Origin: Kaistia defluvii
GTDB taxonomy: Bacteria > Pseudomonadota > Alphaproteobacteria > Rhizobiales > Kaistiaceae
Assembly (NCBI RefSeq): GCF_040548815.1
Contig: NZ_JBEPSM010000001.1
Span: 558,001 to 622,000 of the forward strand
Length of the DNA: 64,000 nt
Reading direction: 5' to 3'
Below are positions 1-8,466 of the stretch, piece after piece (the stretch's first letter is position 1; each line of letters opens with the position of its first letter). The translations under genes were made by a program, and so were the position numbers. Under the pieces are notes generated by a model, which worked only from the letters and a program-made list of their open reading frames with translations, was not told the DNA's origin and ran no database searches.

Positions 1-77
1 TGCGACCCGCTCTGGCTCACGATCGCATAGCCCCGGTCTTCATTGGGCTGAACATAATAGACCGCCGAATCGAACAC
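1..77 (-). CDS. Partial CDS at left edge, unknown product
   Basis: A short open frame runs leftward off the window edge. It starts at a GTG (77-75) with a good Shine-Dalgarno GGAGAAG at 88-82, four bases upstream. About 25 codons are visible, beginning VFDSAVYYVQPNEDRGYAIV (initiator GTG read as Met in the cell). The composition, aromatic and acidic without Arg runs, looks like real protein rather than a GC-rich shadow frame. I do not recognise the family. The ribosome binding site is the main support, and the call could fail once the rest of the frame is seen. Confidence 0.4.
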   Translation of the reverse strand, partial: MFDSAVYYVQPNEDRGYAIVSQSGS

Positions 78-183
78 TTAACTTCTCCTTAAGCTTCTTA
101 CGACGCTTAGCTGAGTCGGGTGGTCGTGTGTGCGGCTAATGCACGGAAGCCGGGAATTTCGGTCGGTTGGAGAAAGACTGTGT

Positions 184-1398
184 CTATTCGGTTCGCGTCG
201 CCTCGACCGTGGGCTTGCCGGAACCGCCGATTGCCAGGAAGGCCAGGACGGCGAGGGTGCTGAGCGCGGCGATGATCGACAGTGCGATCGGATAGCCGAG
301 ATGCTCCGTCATCAGGGCGAAGGCGAAGGGGGCGGCGGAGGACACCACCAGCCGCACCGACGTGACGCGGCCGAGCCGCTTGCCATAGCCGTCGCTGCCG
401 AAAAGTTCGAGCGGCAGCGTTCCCTGCACGATGCTGGCGAGGCCGGAACTCAGTCCGAACACGATGGCGAAGGCGAAGGCGCCGGCAAGGCTGGGCGCCG
501 TAGCGAGCAGGATGACGGTCGCCAGCGGCAGGAAGGCCGAGGCGATGACGGCGAGCGTCCGCTGCGAAAGCCGGCCGCCGAAGGTCATGTTGGTGAAGCG
601 GCTCAGCACCTGCGCCGGCCCGAACGCCGAGGCGACCAGCACGCTGGCCTTGGCGAGCCCGAGCTCGGTCAGCATCGGCAGCATGTGGACCAGGAAGGTC
701 GAGGTGACGAAGCTCTGGATGGCAAAGCCGAGCAGCATCAGGGCGAACGCCCGCGGTCTGGCGGCCGTCGCGATGACCCCGGCCACGGCTTCGACCGCGC
801 GCGGCGCGTGATCCAGCGGCGCGCGGCGGTCGGAAACCGTGCGTGTCTGGACCATCAGCCAGAAATGCACCGGCAGGCAGAGGAAGAGGTGCATCGCCGC
901 GAACAGCAGGTACACGTGATGCCAGTCGAGATGGGTGTGCAGCGCGGTGGTGAACGGCCAGAACAGCGTCGATGCAAAGCCAGCCATCAGCGTCAGATAG
1001 GTGATGGAGCGCTGCGCCCTGGCCGGGTTCAACTGCACCAGCAGGGTGAAGGATGCGCTGTACTGCACCAGTGTCGAGGCGATCTGGATGGCAATCAGCC
1101 CCAGCACCAGCGTCGAAGTATTGCCCGCCATGGCGCAGGCGGCCAGTGCGAGCGCGGCTGCCAGCGAGCCGATCGTCATGACCCGGCCGGCGCCGCGGCG
1201 GTCGATCCAGCCGCCGACCCAGGGCGCGCAGAGTCCGCCGACCAGGAGCGAAACGGAGAGGGCGCCGAAGATCCACTCGGTCGAGAGCCCGAACTCGCGC
1301 GCCATCGCCGGCGCCAGGACGCTGAAGCTGTAATAGAGCGTGCCGTAGCCGATGATCTGGGTCAGGCCGAGGGCGAGAACCGCCGTGCGGGAGTTCAT
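184..1398 (-). CDS. MFS transporter
   Basis: A 404-residue integral membrane protein of the major facilitator superfamily. About 12 hydrophobic helices are visible, with a Gly-rich first helix (LGLTQIIGYGTLYYSF) and a loop after helix 2 reading WVGGWIDRRGAGRVM, which matches the MFS motif A region. A cytoplasmic break near residue 200 separates the two six-helix halves. The C-terminus ends in a short polar tail. The gene stands alone and is divergent from the ugp-like operon across 267 bases. The substrate cannot be read from sequence; related proteins include monocarboxylate and drug carriers. The family call is secure, the function is not. Confidence 0.85.
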   Translation of the reverse strand: MNSRTAVLALGLTQIIGYGTLYYSFSVLAPAMAREFGLSTEWIFGALSVSLLVGGLCAPWVGGWIDRRGAGRVMTIGSLAAALALAACAMAGNTSTLVLGLIAIQIASTLVQYSASFTLLVQLNPARAQRSITYLTLMAGFASTLFWPFTTALHTHLDWHHVYLLFAAMHLFLCLPVHFWLMVQTRTVSDRRAPLDHAPRAVEAVAGVIATAARPRAFALMLLGFAIQSFVTSTFLVHMLPMLTELGLAKASVLVASAFGPAQVLSRFTNMTFGGRLSQRTLAVIASAFLPLATVILLATAPSLAGAFAFAIVFGLSSGLASIVQGTLPLELFGSDGYGKRLGRVTSVRLVVSSAAPFAFALMTEHLGYPIALSIIAALSTLAVLAFLAIGGSGKPTVEATRTE

Positions 1399-1665
1399 GG
1401 AGACTGCCTTGGCGGTCTGGGCGCCGGGGCGCCCGTGCTGTTCGAGGGTGAGGTTCTATGCGCGCTCTCGGACGGCAAGAACAGTCCCCGCTCTCTATTT
1501 TTCATTCGGTTTCAATAGTGACGTAGCGGCGGACCCGAGAGCGGCCGGCGAGGCGAGGGGATCCGGCGCTGCGCTTAGCCGTCGTGTCATCCGAGCGTTA
1601 CGGGCGGCGGGCTAAGCGGGGGCCGTCGCGCCGGACCGGCGCTCCCTTTCTTTCGTGAGGCTCTC

Positions 1666-3015
1666 ATGAACGCCAAATTCCTCGGCGCCGTCGGCACCTT
1701 CGCCGTTGCCGCGCTGCTCGCCGGCCCGGCCGCGGCTGACAAGACCAAGATCGATTTCTGGTTCGGCAATTCGGGCGATATCGCCAAGCGCGTGCAGGAG
1801 CAGTGCGAGCGCTTTAACGCCAGCCAGGCCGACTACGAAGTCGTCTGCACCAGCCAGGGCTCGTATGACGCCTCGCTGCAGAACACGATCGCGGCCTTCC
1901 GCGCCGGCCAGCAGCCGACCATCGCCCAGGTCTCCGACGCCGGCACGCTCGATATCATGCTGTCGGGCGCCTACTACCCGGCCAATAAGCTCATGACCGA
2001 CATGGGCTATACGGTCGATTGGAAGGACTATTTCTCCGGCATCGCCAGCTACTATGCGACGTCGAAGGGCGAGATGTACTCCTTCCCCTTCAACTCCTCG
2101 ACGGCGCTGCTCTATTGGAACAAGGACGCCTTCGCCAAGATCGGCAAGGACCATGCTCCGGCGACGTGGGAAGAAGCGGCAGCCGATTTCAAGGCGCTGA
2201 AGTCCGCCGGCTATGCGTGCCCGCTCGGCTTCAACATCTCGCGGGACGAGGTCTGGCAGCTCGAAGAGCAGTTCAACGCCATTCATGGCGAGCCGATCGC
2301 CACCAAGAAGAATGGCTATGAGGGCCTCGACGCCGAGCTGACTTTCAACAAGGGCAAGTGGGTCCAGTTCGTTCGCGATCTCAAGAGCTGGTACGACAAT
2401 GGCGAAGCCGTCATCAAGTCGAAGGAAACCGGCCAGACCTTCGTCGAAGCCTTCGCCAATGGCGATTGCCAGGTCATCCTGACCTCGGTCGGCGACCACG
2501 GCAATATCGGCCGCACCGCCAAGGAAGGCATGAACTGGGACGTCGCGATGCTCCCGGTCTATGAGGGAACGCAGCGCAAGAGCTCGTTCGTGGGTGGCGC
2601 GTCGCTCTGGGTGCTAACCGGCAAGTCGGACGCCGAATACAAGGGCGCCGCCGCCTTCTTCGACTTCATCGCCAAGCCGGAAGAGGCGCTGACCTGGTCG
2701 ACCGTGACCGGCTATATCCCGGTCCGCAACTCCGGCTTCAAGTACCTCAACGAGCAGGGCTTCTACGGCAAGGCTCCCTATAAGGGCCGCGAGCTGGCGA
2801 TCGAAAGCCTCACCGCTTCGCCGGCTGATGACGCCGCCCCGCATGGCATCCGCCTCGGCGGCCTGCTGCAGATCCGCCAGGAAGTCTCCAACGGCCTGCA
2901 GGCGATTTTCATCAAGAACGAAGACGTCCAGGCTTCGCTCGACACTGCCGTCGAACGCGGCAACCAGATCCTGCGCAAGTTCGAGCAGACCTACGCCGGC
3001 AAGACGCTTCCCTAG
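1666..3015 (+). CDS. ugpB: ABC transporter periplasmic binding protein, glycerol-3-phosphate type (UgpB-like)
   Basis: A 449-residue extracellular solute-binding protein (SBP family 1) that should deliver sn-glycerol-3-phosphate or a related polyol/sugar phosphate to the membrane permease. Residues 1-24 are a clear Sec signal peptide ending GPAAA. The mature region has UgpB-like features, including FWFGNSGD, FNSSTALLYWNKDAF near residue 143 and TGYIPVRNSG in the C-terminal half. It is the first gene of a five-gene operon. A perfect 11-bp hairpin follows it before ugpA, typical of SBP genes made in excess over their permeases. The substrate is inferred from family resemblance. Confidence 0.85.
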   Translation: MNAKFLGAVGTFAVAALLAGPAAADKTKIDFWFGNSGDIAKRVQEQCERFNASQADYEVVCTSQGSYDASLQNTIAAFRAGQQPTIAQVSDAGTLDIMLSGAYYPANKLMTDMGYTVDWKDYFSGIASYYATSKGEMYSFPFNSSTALLYWNKDAFAKIGKDHAPATWEEAAADFKALKSAGYACPLGFNISRDEVWQLEEQFNAIHGEPIATKKNGYEGLDAELTFNKGKWVQFVRDLKSWYDNGEAVIKSKETGQTFVEAFANGDCQVILTSVGDHGNIGRTAKEGMNWDVAMLPVYEGTQRKSSFVGGASLWVLTGKSDAEYKGAAAFFDFIAKPEEALTWSTVTGYIPVRNSGFKYLNEQGFYGKAPYKGRELAIESLTASPADDAAPHGIRLGGLLQIRQEVSNGLQAIFIKNEDVQASLDTAVERGNQILRKFEQTYAGKTLP

Positions 3016-3077
3016 TCTGCCGAGCCGAGCTCCCACCCCACCCTCCTCGTCCAGGCGGGGAGGGGCACGGGAGGCCG

Positions 3078-3106
3078 GGCGGAACGTGGCCCGTTCACGT
3101 TCCGCC
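3078..3106 (+). promoter_or_regulatory. Intercistronic hairpin between ugpB and ugpA
   Basis: A perfect 11-bp inverted repeat: arm GGCGGAACGTG at 3078-3088, seven-base loop, complementary arm at 3096-3106. No T-tract follows, so it is more likely an mRNA-stabilising or partial-termination stem-loop than a full terminator. It lies in the 189-base gap between the binding protein and permease genes, where such elements commonly set a high SBP:permease ratio. That role is an inference. Confidence 0.6.
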
Positions 3107-3204
3107 TATTCCTCGATCCGGCCATGGCGCCATGCGCCGCGCCGGATCCAGGCCGTCGTCGCCCCATCGTGGAGCGCCGGCCGCCTGAAGAATGAGACCG
3201 TCCG

Positions 3205-4089
3205 ATGGAAAAGCGCGCTACCTTCTCCTCCACGACGATCGGCCTGCTGTTCGCGTTGCCGATGCTCGTGCTGATCTTCGTCTTCTTCTACTGGCCGAGC
3301 GGCCAGGCGCTCTATTGGGCCTTCACGCTGGAACAACCCTGGGGCGGCGGCAACACCTGGGTCGGACTGCAGAATTTCCGCCAGCTGTTGAGCGATCCCT
3401 ATTACTGGGGCGCCATCTCGCGCAGCATGGTGTTCGGGCTCGGTTCGACCGGCATCGCCATGGGCGTCGCGTTGCTCCTGGCGCTCTTCACCGATCGCGA
3501 GATGCGCGGTCACAAGGCCTATCGCAGTATCTTCATCTGGCCCTATGCGATCGCCGCTCCGGCGCTCGGCCTGGCCTTCCGTTTCATCCTCGCGCCCGAA
3601 GCCGGCTTCCTGTCGCTGATCAACCAGATCTGGCCGGGCCTGTGGAATCCGGCGCTCGACGGCACCGATGCGATGATCGCCGTCATCATCGCCTTCTCGT
3701 GGAAGTATATCGGCTACAACTTCATCTTCTTCCTCTCGGCGCTGCAGAGCATTCCCCGCTCGCTGATCGAGGCGGCGGCGATGGACGGGTCCGGCCCGAT
3801 GCGTCGCATGTGGGACATCCAACTGCCCCTGCTGACGCCGACCCTGTTCTTCCTGCTCGTGATCAACATCACCGAGAGCTTCCAGGACAGCTTCGGCATC
3901 GTCGACATCATGACCCAGGGTGGCCCCGCGAGGGCGACCGAACTGATGGTCTACAAGATCTATTTCGACGGCTTCAAAGGCCTCGATTATTCCGGCGCCG
4001 CCGCGCAGTCGATCATCCTGATGGGCCTCGTCGTCCTCCTCACCATCGTGCAGTTCCGCTTCATCGAGCGGCGCGTGCACTACAAATAG
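3205..4089 (+). CDS. ugpA: ABC transporter permease, UgpA-like
   Basis: A 294-residue inner-membrane permease with six predicted helices, the first at about residues 12-32 (LLFALPMLVLIFVFFYW). The EAA loop that docks on the ATPase is visible near residue 188 (EAAAMDGSGPMRRMWDIQLP). It should form a heterodimeric channel with the next gene product. The start is an ATG preceded by a G-rich stretch. It is 12 bases from ugpE. Assignment to the glycerol-3-phosphate branch follows from gene order B-A-E-C and overall similarity; other sugar or polyol transporters of the same MalF family are possible. Confidence 0.85.
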   Translation: MEKRATFSSTTIGLLFALPMLVLIFVFFYWPSGQALYWAFTLEQPWGGGNTWVGLQNFRQLLSDPYYWGAISRSMVFGLGSTGIAMGVALLLALFTDREMRGHKAYRSIFIWPYAIAAPALGLAFRFILAPEAGFLSLINQIWPGLWNPALDGTDAMIAVIIAFSWKYIGYNFIFFLSALQSIPRSLIEAAAMDGSGPMRRMWDIQLPLLTPTLFFLLVINITESFQDSFGIVDIMTQGGPARATELMVYKIYFDGFKGLDYSGAAAQSIILMGLVVLLTIVQFRFIERRVHYK

Positions 4090-4101
4090 GGGGCGGATCC
4101 G

Positions 4102-5016
4102 ATGGTCGAACGCACGCCAATCTTCAACGTCGTCTGCCAGATCGTTCTCCTGATCGGCCTGCTGACGGTGCTGTTTCCCTTCTTGATCGTCATCGTGGCG
4201 GCGACGCACGACATCCGCGCCGTCAACACGGTGCCGATGTCGCTGGTGCCAGGCTCCGACCTGCTCACCAACCTGCACGAGGCCTGGGTCCGGGCGGATC
4301 TCGGCCGCAAGCTGCTCAATTCATTCGTGTTCGCGGGAACGGTGGCGGCCGGCAAGGTGCTGCTGTCGTCGATGGCGGCCTTCGCCATCGTCTATTTCCG
4401 CTTTCCCGGCCGGATGCTGATGTTCTGGGTGATCTTCGTCACCCTGATGCTGCCGCTCGAAGTGCGCATCGTGCCGACCTATGCGGTGGCGGCCAACGCG
4501 CTGGCGCCGTTCCAGGCGATCCTGGATATCACCGGCATCTCCTGGCTGATCCACGCCGTTTCCGGACTGCAGGTCAAGCTGGAGTGGGGCCTGCTCAATT
4601 CCTACCCCGGCCTGATCCTGCCGCTCGTCGCCACTGCGACCGGCACCTTCCTCTACCGCCAGTTCTACCTGACGGTGCCGGACGAGCTGGCGGAAGCCGC
4701 GAAGATGGATGGCTCGGGTCCCGTCCGCTTCTTCGTCGACATCCTGTTCCCGCTGTCCAAGCCCAACATGATCGCGCTCTTCACCATCATGTTCGTCTGG
4801 TCGTGGAACCAGTATCTCTGGCCCTTGCTCATCACCACCGATCCGAATTTCGGCATCGCCGTGACGCAGCTGAAGCACCTCATTCCCTCCGAATTCGGCT
4901 TGCCGGACTGGAACGTCGCCATGGCGGGGACGCTCATCATCATGGCACCGCCGCTCATCGTCGTGATCGTGATGCAGCGCTGGTTCGTGCGCGGCCTGAT
5001 CTCGACCGAGAAGTAG
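4102..5016 (+). CDS. ugpE: ABC transporter permease, UgpE-like
   Basis: A 304-residue permease of the MalG/UgpE group, partner of the preceding UgpA. It begins with a membrane segment (VCQIVLLIGLLTVLFPFLIV) and carries the conserved EAA loop near residues 194-215 (ELAEAAKMDGSGPVRFFVDI). The C-terminus ends RGLISTEK, close to the usual UgpE ending RGLTAGAVK. Spacing to the flanking operon genes is 12 bases on each side, implying translational coupling or at least co-transcription. Confidence 0.85.
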   Translation: MVERTPIFNVVCQIVLLIGLLTVLFPFLIVIVAATHDIRAVNTVPMSLVPGSDLLTNLHEAWVRADLGRKLLNSFVFAGTVAAGKVLLSSMAAFAIVYFRFPGRMLMFWVIFVTLMLPLEVRIVPTYAVAANALAPFQAILDITGISWLIHAVSGLQVKLEWGLLNSYPGLILPLVATATGTFLYRQFYLTVPDELAEAAKMDGSGPVRFFVDILFPLSKPNMIALFTIMFVWSWNQYLWPLLITTDPNFGIAVTQLKHLIPSEFGLPDWNVAMAGTLIIMAPPLIVVIVMQRWFVRGLISTEK

Positions 5017-5028
5017 AAGGACAATCCG

Positions 5029-6138
5029 ATGTCATCGATCGCCATCAAAGGCGTCAAGAAGGCCTATGCCAGGAACGCGGTGGTGCACGGGGTCGACCTC
5101 GAAATCGCCACCGGCGAGTTCATCGTCATCCTGGGGCCGTCCGGCTGCGGCAAGTCCACCTTGCTGCGCATGATCGCCGGGCTGGAGGAGATCTCCGGCG
5201 GCGAGATCTGGATCGACGGCAAACTGGTTAACAAGATGGAACCCCGCGAACGCGGCTGCGCCATGGTTTTCCAGAACTACGCGCTCTATCCGCACATGAC
5301 CGTTGCCGAGAATATCGGCTATGCGCTCAAGGTCGCCGGCGTACCGAAGGCCGAGCGGGCGAAGCGGGTCGCCGCCACCGCCAAGGTCGTCGGTCTCGAA
5401 GCCTTCCTCGACCGCAGGCCGGCAGCCCTTTCCGGCGGCCAGCGCCAGCGCGTCGCCATGGGCCGCGCCATCGTGCGGGAGCCGAAGGTGTTCCTGTTCG
5501 ACGAGCCGCTCTCCAACCTCGACGCCAAGCTGCGCGTCGCCATGCGCGCCGAGATCCGCCGCCTGCATCGCCGGCTCGGCGCCACCTCCGTCTTCGTGAC
5601 GCATGACCAGACCGAGGCGATGACGATGGGCGATCGGCTGGTCGTCATGAATGGCGGCCGGATCGAACAGGTCGGCACACCGGCCGAGGTCTATAATCGT
5701 CCGGCCACCCGCTTCGTCGCCAATTTCGTCGGCTCGCCATCGATGAACCTGATGGAAGGCGCGATCGATCGGCATGGCGTCTTCGTCTATGACGAGCAGC
5801 GCCGCATCCCGCTGCCGGGCGCGATCGACGCTCGCCTGGTCGGCCACAAGGTCACGCTGGGCGTCCGCGCGGAAGCTGCCCGGCTCGTCGCCCCCGGCAC
5901 GCCCGGATCGCTCCCTGCCACGGTCGATTTCATCGAGGAACTAGGCGCCGGTCGGGTCGTGCACACCGATTTCGACGGCCTTTCCTTCGCGGTCGCGCTC
6001 AGCGGCCCCGCTTCCTTCGAGACCGGCGATGCCGTCGGTGTCGAGATCGATCCGGCCGATATCCACCTGTTCGCCGCCGACACGGGCAAGCGCATCGACG
6101 CCCTCACGTCACAGCCGCTCGCTGCCGCCTCCCTTTGA
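5029..6138 (+). CDS. ugpC: ABC transporter ATP-binding protein, UgpC/MalK type
   Basis: A 369-residue ATPase that energises the UgpA/UgpE channel from the cytoplasmic side. Walker A is GPSGCGKST at residues 36-44, the Q-loop is in [11 protein letters not shown], the signature is LSGGQ at 134-138 and Walker B is VFLFDEP at about 154-160, followed by the D-loop and H-loop HDQTEAM. Residues from about 240 form the TOBE/MOP domain typical of the MalK-UgpC group (CUT1 family). All catalytic motifs are intact. It is followed after 22 bases by the TIM-barrel gene. Confidence 0.88.
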   Translation: MSSIAIKGVKKAYARNAVVHGVDLEIATGEFIVILGPSGCGKSTLLRMIAGLEEISGGEIWIDGKLVNKMEPRERGCAMVFQNYALYPHMTVAENIGYALKVAGVPKAERAKRVAATAKVVGLEAFLDRRPAALSGGQRQRVAMGRAIVREPKVFLFDEPLSNLDAKLRVAMRAEIRRLHRRLGATSVFVTHDQTEAMTMGDRLVVMNGGRIEQVGTPAEVYNRPATRFVANFVGSPSMNLMEGAIDRHGVFVYDEQRRIPLPGAIDARLVGHKVTLGVRAEAARLVAPGTPGSLPATVDFIEELGAGRVVHTDFDGLSFAVALSGPASFETGDAVGVEIDPADIHLFAADTGKRIDALTSQPLAAASL

Positions 6139-6160
6139 TCCCCGTTTCGAGAGACAAGTC

Positions 6161-7084
6161 ATGACGAAAGATCTCATCACGCATATCGGCTTCGCCACCA
6201 CGTCCGGCGAGGGCGACATGAACCACATCGAGGCGTCGCTTGCCCGCATCGTCGAACTCGGCGCGGATGTCGCCGAATTGTCTTTGTGCGGCGACGATTT
6301 GATCTCGGGCGGCCGGGTGCTCGAAGCGCGCGCCAGGCGGCTGGTCGACATCTGCGCCAAGTTCCCGCTGCGCTATACGGTGCATGGGCTGATCGTCTCC
6401 AACTTCATGGACGCGCCGAACCTCGAATTCCAGATGGCCGCCGCCAAGGCGATGGTCGAGCTCAGCCATCGCGTCGGGTCGGACACGCTGGTCCATCACA
6501 GCGGCCATGCGCCCATGGCGCCGGCTCGCGTCATCGCCGGCTATGACCGGATGCAGGAAGACGCGCTGAAGGAACTCGCCGATTTCGGCGGCAAGCATGG
6601 CGTTCGCATCGCGCTCGAAAACATCTTCGCCGTCGATGACGAGATGTATCGCCAGCAGCCGTCCGAGGTCGCCGCGACCGTCCAGGCGATCCACCATCCC
6701 TATCTCGTCGCCACCATCGATTTCGGCCACGCCTATATCGAGGCGACCCGGACCGGCGGCGATTTGCTGGCCGAGGTCGCGGCGATGGGGCCGGTCGCCG
6801 GCCATCTGCATGTGCATGACAGCTTCGGCCGCCCCTACACCATGTCGAAATTCTACCACCAGAGCGAGGCGATCGCGCTGGGCATCGGCGATCTGCACCT
6901 GCCGCTCGGCTGGGGCGACCTGCCGTGGGAAAACGTGTTCGACACCATCGACGTGCTGCCCGGCACGGCGCTGATCATGGAGATCGGCGAGCGCTTCGAT
7001 GCCGATCGCGCCGAGTCGATCGACCGGGCTCGCGCGCTTGCCGCCCGGCTCAATGCCCGCCATGCGGCCGCCCGCGCCGCCTGA
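6161..7084 (+). CDS. Sugar phosphate isomerase/epimerase-like TIM barrel protein
   Basis: A 307-residue protein of the xylose isomerase-like/AP endonuclease 2 superfamily. The ATG at 6161 is chosen because the frame upstream overlaps ugpC. Likely divalent-metal ligands are the Glu in IALENIFAVDD, the Asp and His in ATIDFGHAYIE, His residues in GHLHVHDSF and the late Glu in LIMEIGERF. It is the last gene of the ugp-like operon, where enteric bacteria would have the phosphodiesterase ugpQ, so it probably acts on the imported compound or its product. The exact reaction (isomerisation, epimerisation or dehydration) cannot be read here. Confidence 0.75.
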   Translation: MTKDLITHIGFATTSGEGDMNHIEASLARIVELGADVAELSLCGDDLISGGRVLEARARRLVDICAKFPLRYTVHGLIVSNFMDAPNLEFQMAAAKAMVELSHRVGSDTLVHHSGHAPMAPARVIAGYDRMQEDALKELADFGGKHGVRIALENIFAVDDEMYRQQPSEVAATVQAIHHPYLVATIDFGHAYIEATRTGGDLLAEVAAMGPVAGHLHVHDSFGRPYTMSKFYHQSEAIALGIGDLHLPLGWGDLPWENVFDTIDVLPGTALIMEIGERFDADRAESIDRARALAARLNARHAAARAA

Positions 7085-7141
7085 GGCCTGTCTGGCGCGG
7101 GATGAGCGGCCTGTCCGGAACCTTGAAAACGGGGCGGGCCG

Positions 7142-8371
7142 CTACTCCCAGCCAAACACGCTGCGGCCGGCATAGCTTGCCGACCGTTCGCGCTCGTCGG
7201 CGATCATTTCCTCGACGCTCGGCCCGGTTGCGACGCGTTCCAGCCGGCGGGCCTGCTCGTCGAGCCGCTTCAGTGCCGCCATCTCTTCCGCCTCGCCGAG
7301 CTTCGCCTTCTGGACGGCCGAGGTCATGACGCGGATCGTGTGGTCATAGACGCGGAGCGGCACGGGGAAGGGGTGGCGGTCCTTGCCGCCATGCGCGAAG
7401 GAGAAGCGGGCCGGGTCGCTGAAGCGATAGGGCGCGCCATGCACCACTTCCGCCACCATCGCCAGCGCCTGCACCGTCCGGGCGCCGACGCCCGGCACCA
7501 ACAGCAGATCCGCGAAATCGGCCGGCCCCTGGTCGGCCGCTGCGGCCAGCGCCCCATGCAGCCGTCTCGTCACGACGTCGCTGGAACGCACGTCATGATG
7601 CGCCGGCATGATCAGATGCGGCAGCAGCATCTGGTCGGTCGCGGGCGGCGGCGGGGCCGTCTCGGCGCGCAGCGCGGCGAACTCCAGCGCGATCTTGTCG
7701 GGCCCGAGATCGGCGAGCATGGTGAGTTGGCCGGAGCGTGAGGCCTCGGCGCGCTTGTCGGTCAGGTTGACGATTTCGCCCTGTTGCACGCCGTCGATCG
7801 CCGCATGCGGCGCCTCGACGAAGCTCGTCAGCCCCTCGGACAGCCAGTGATAGCGGCGCGCCTGATGCGTGTCGTCGTTCATGCCCTGCTGCACGACCAC
7901 CCAATGGCCGTCATCGGTGACGATGAAGCCGTGCAGATAGAGATCGAACCCATCCTGGATGGCCGCGCTGTCGACCTTGGCAACCAGTCGGCTGGCCTTG
8001 GCCAGCGCCATTCCGTCGAAACCGACCCGCTCGCCGATCCCGATCAGTTCCTGCGGCGTCTGGCGGGAATGCCGTCCCTTGCCGCCGCAGACATGGATGC
8101 CGAGTTCGCGGGAAAGCGGCGTCAGTCCGCGCTTCAGCGCCCCGAGCACGCTGGTGGTGATGCCGGACGAGTGCCAGTCCATGCCCATGACGGCGCCGAA
8201 GGACTGGAACCAGAACGGATGGGCAAGCCGGCGCAACAGTTCGTCGCGACCATATTCCTGCACGATCGCCTCGCTGATCACGGCGCCGAGCTTCGTCATC
8301 CGGTCGGAGAGCCAGCGCGGCACATGCCCGCCATGCAGCGGCAGATCCGCGCTCCCGGCTCGCTTGGCCAT
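7142..8371 (-). CDS. DUF763 domain-containing protein
   Basis: A 409-residue protein that I recognise as the DUF763 family by its opening (RAGSADLPLHGGHVPRWL), the FGAVMGMDWHSSGITTSVLGAL stretch and the GLTPLSRELGIHVCGGKG region. Members occur scattered in archaea and bacteria and have no established biochemical role. The VPGVGARTVQALAMVAEVVHG stretch near residue 300 resembles a helix-hairpin-helix, suggesting DNA contact, but this is inference. No signal peptide or membrane segment is seen. It converges with the ugp-like operon and lies downstream of the pabB-pabC fusion, 95 bases away. Confidence 0.8.
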   Translation of the reverse strand: MAKRAGSADLPLHGGHVPRWLSDRMTKLGAVISEAIVQEYGRDELLRRLAHPFWFQSFGAVMGMDWHSSGITTSVLGALKRGLTPLSRELGIHVCGGKGRHSRQTPQELIGIGERVGFDGMALAKASRLVAKVDSAAIQDGFDLYLHGFIVTDDGHWVVVQQGMNDDTHQARRYHWLSEGLTSFVEAPHAAIDGVQQGEIVNLTDKRAEASRSGQLTMLADLGPDKIALEFAALRAETAPPPPATDQMLLPHLIMPAHHDVRSSDVVTRRLHGALAAAADQGPADFADLLLVPGVGARTVQALAMVAEVVHGAPYRFSDPARFSFAHGGKDRHPFPVPLRVYDHTIRVMTSAVQKAKLGEAEEMAALKRLDEQARRLERVATGPSVEEMIADERERSASYAGRSVFGWE

Positions 8372-8466
8372 GGTTCAATCCGTTCGTGATGATGCGCTTC
8401 GCGGCGACCATAGCATGGCAGACGGGCTGCAGGCGTGCTTTCGAAGAGTTGGGATGGTTGTCTGCG

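Noticed and set aside
1399..1665. Possible Pho box upstream of the ugpB-like gene
   Set aside because: Only a single TGTCAT-like half-site is present; no second half at the right spacing.
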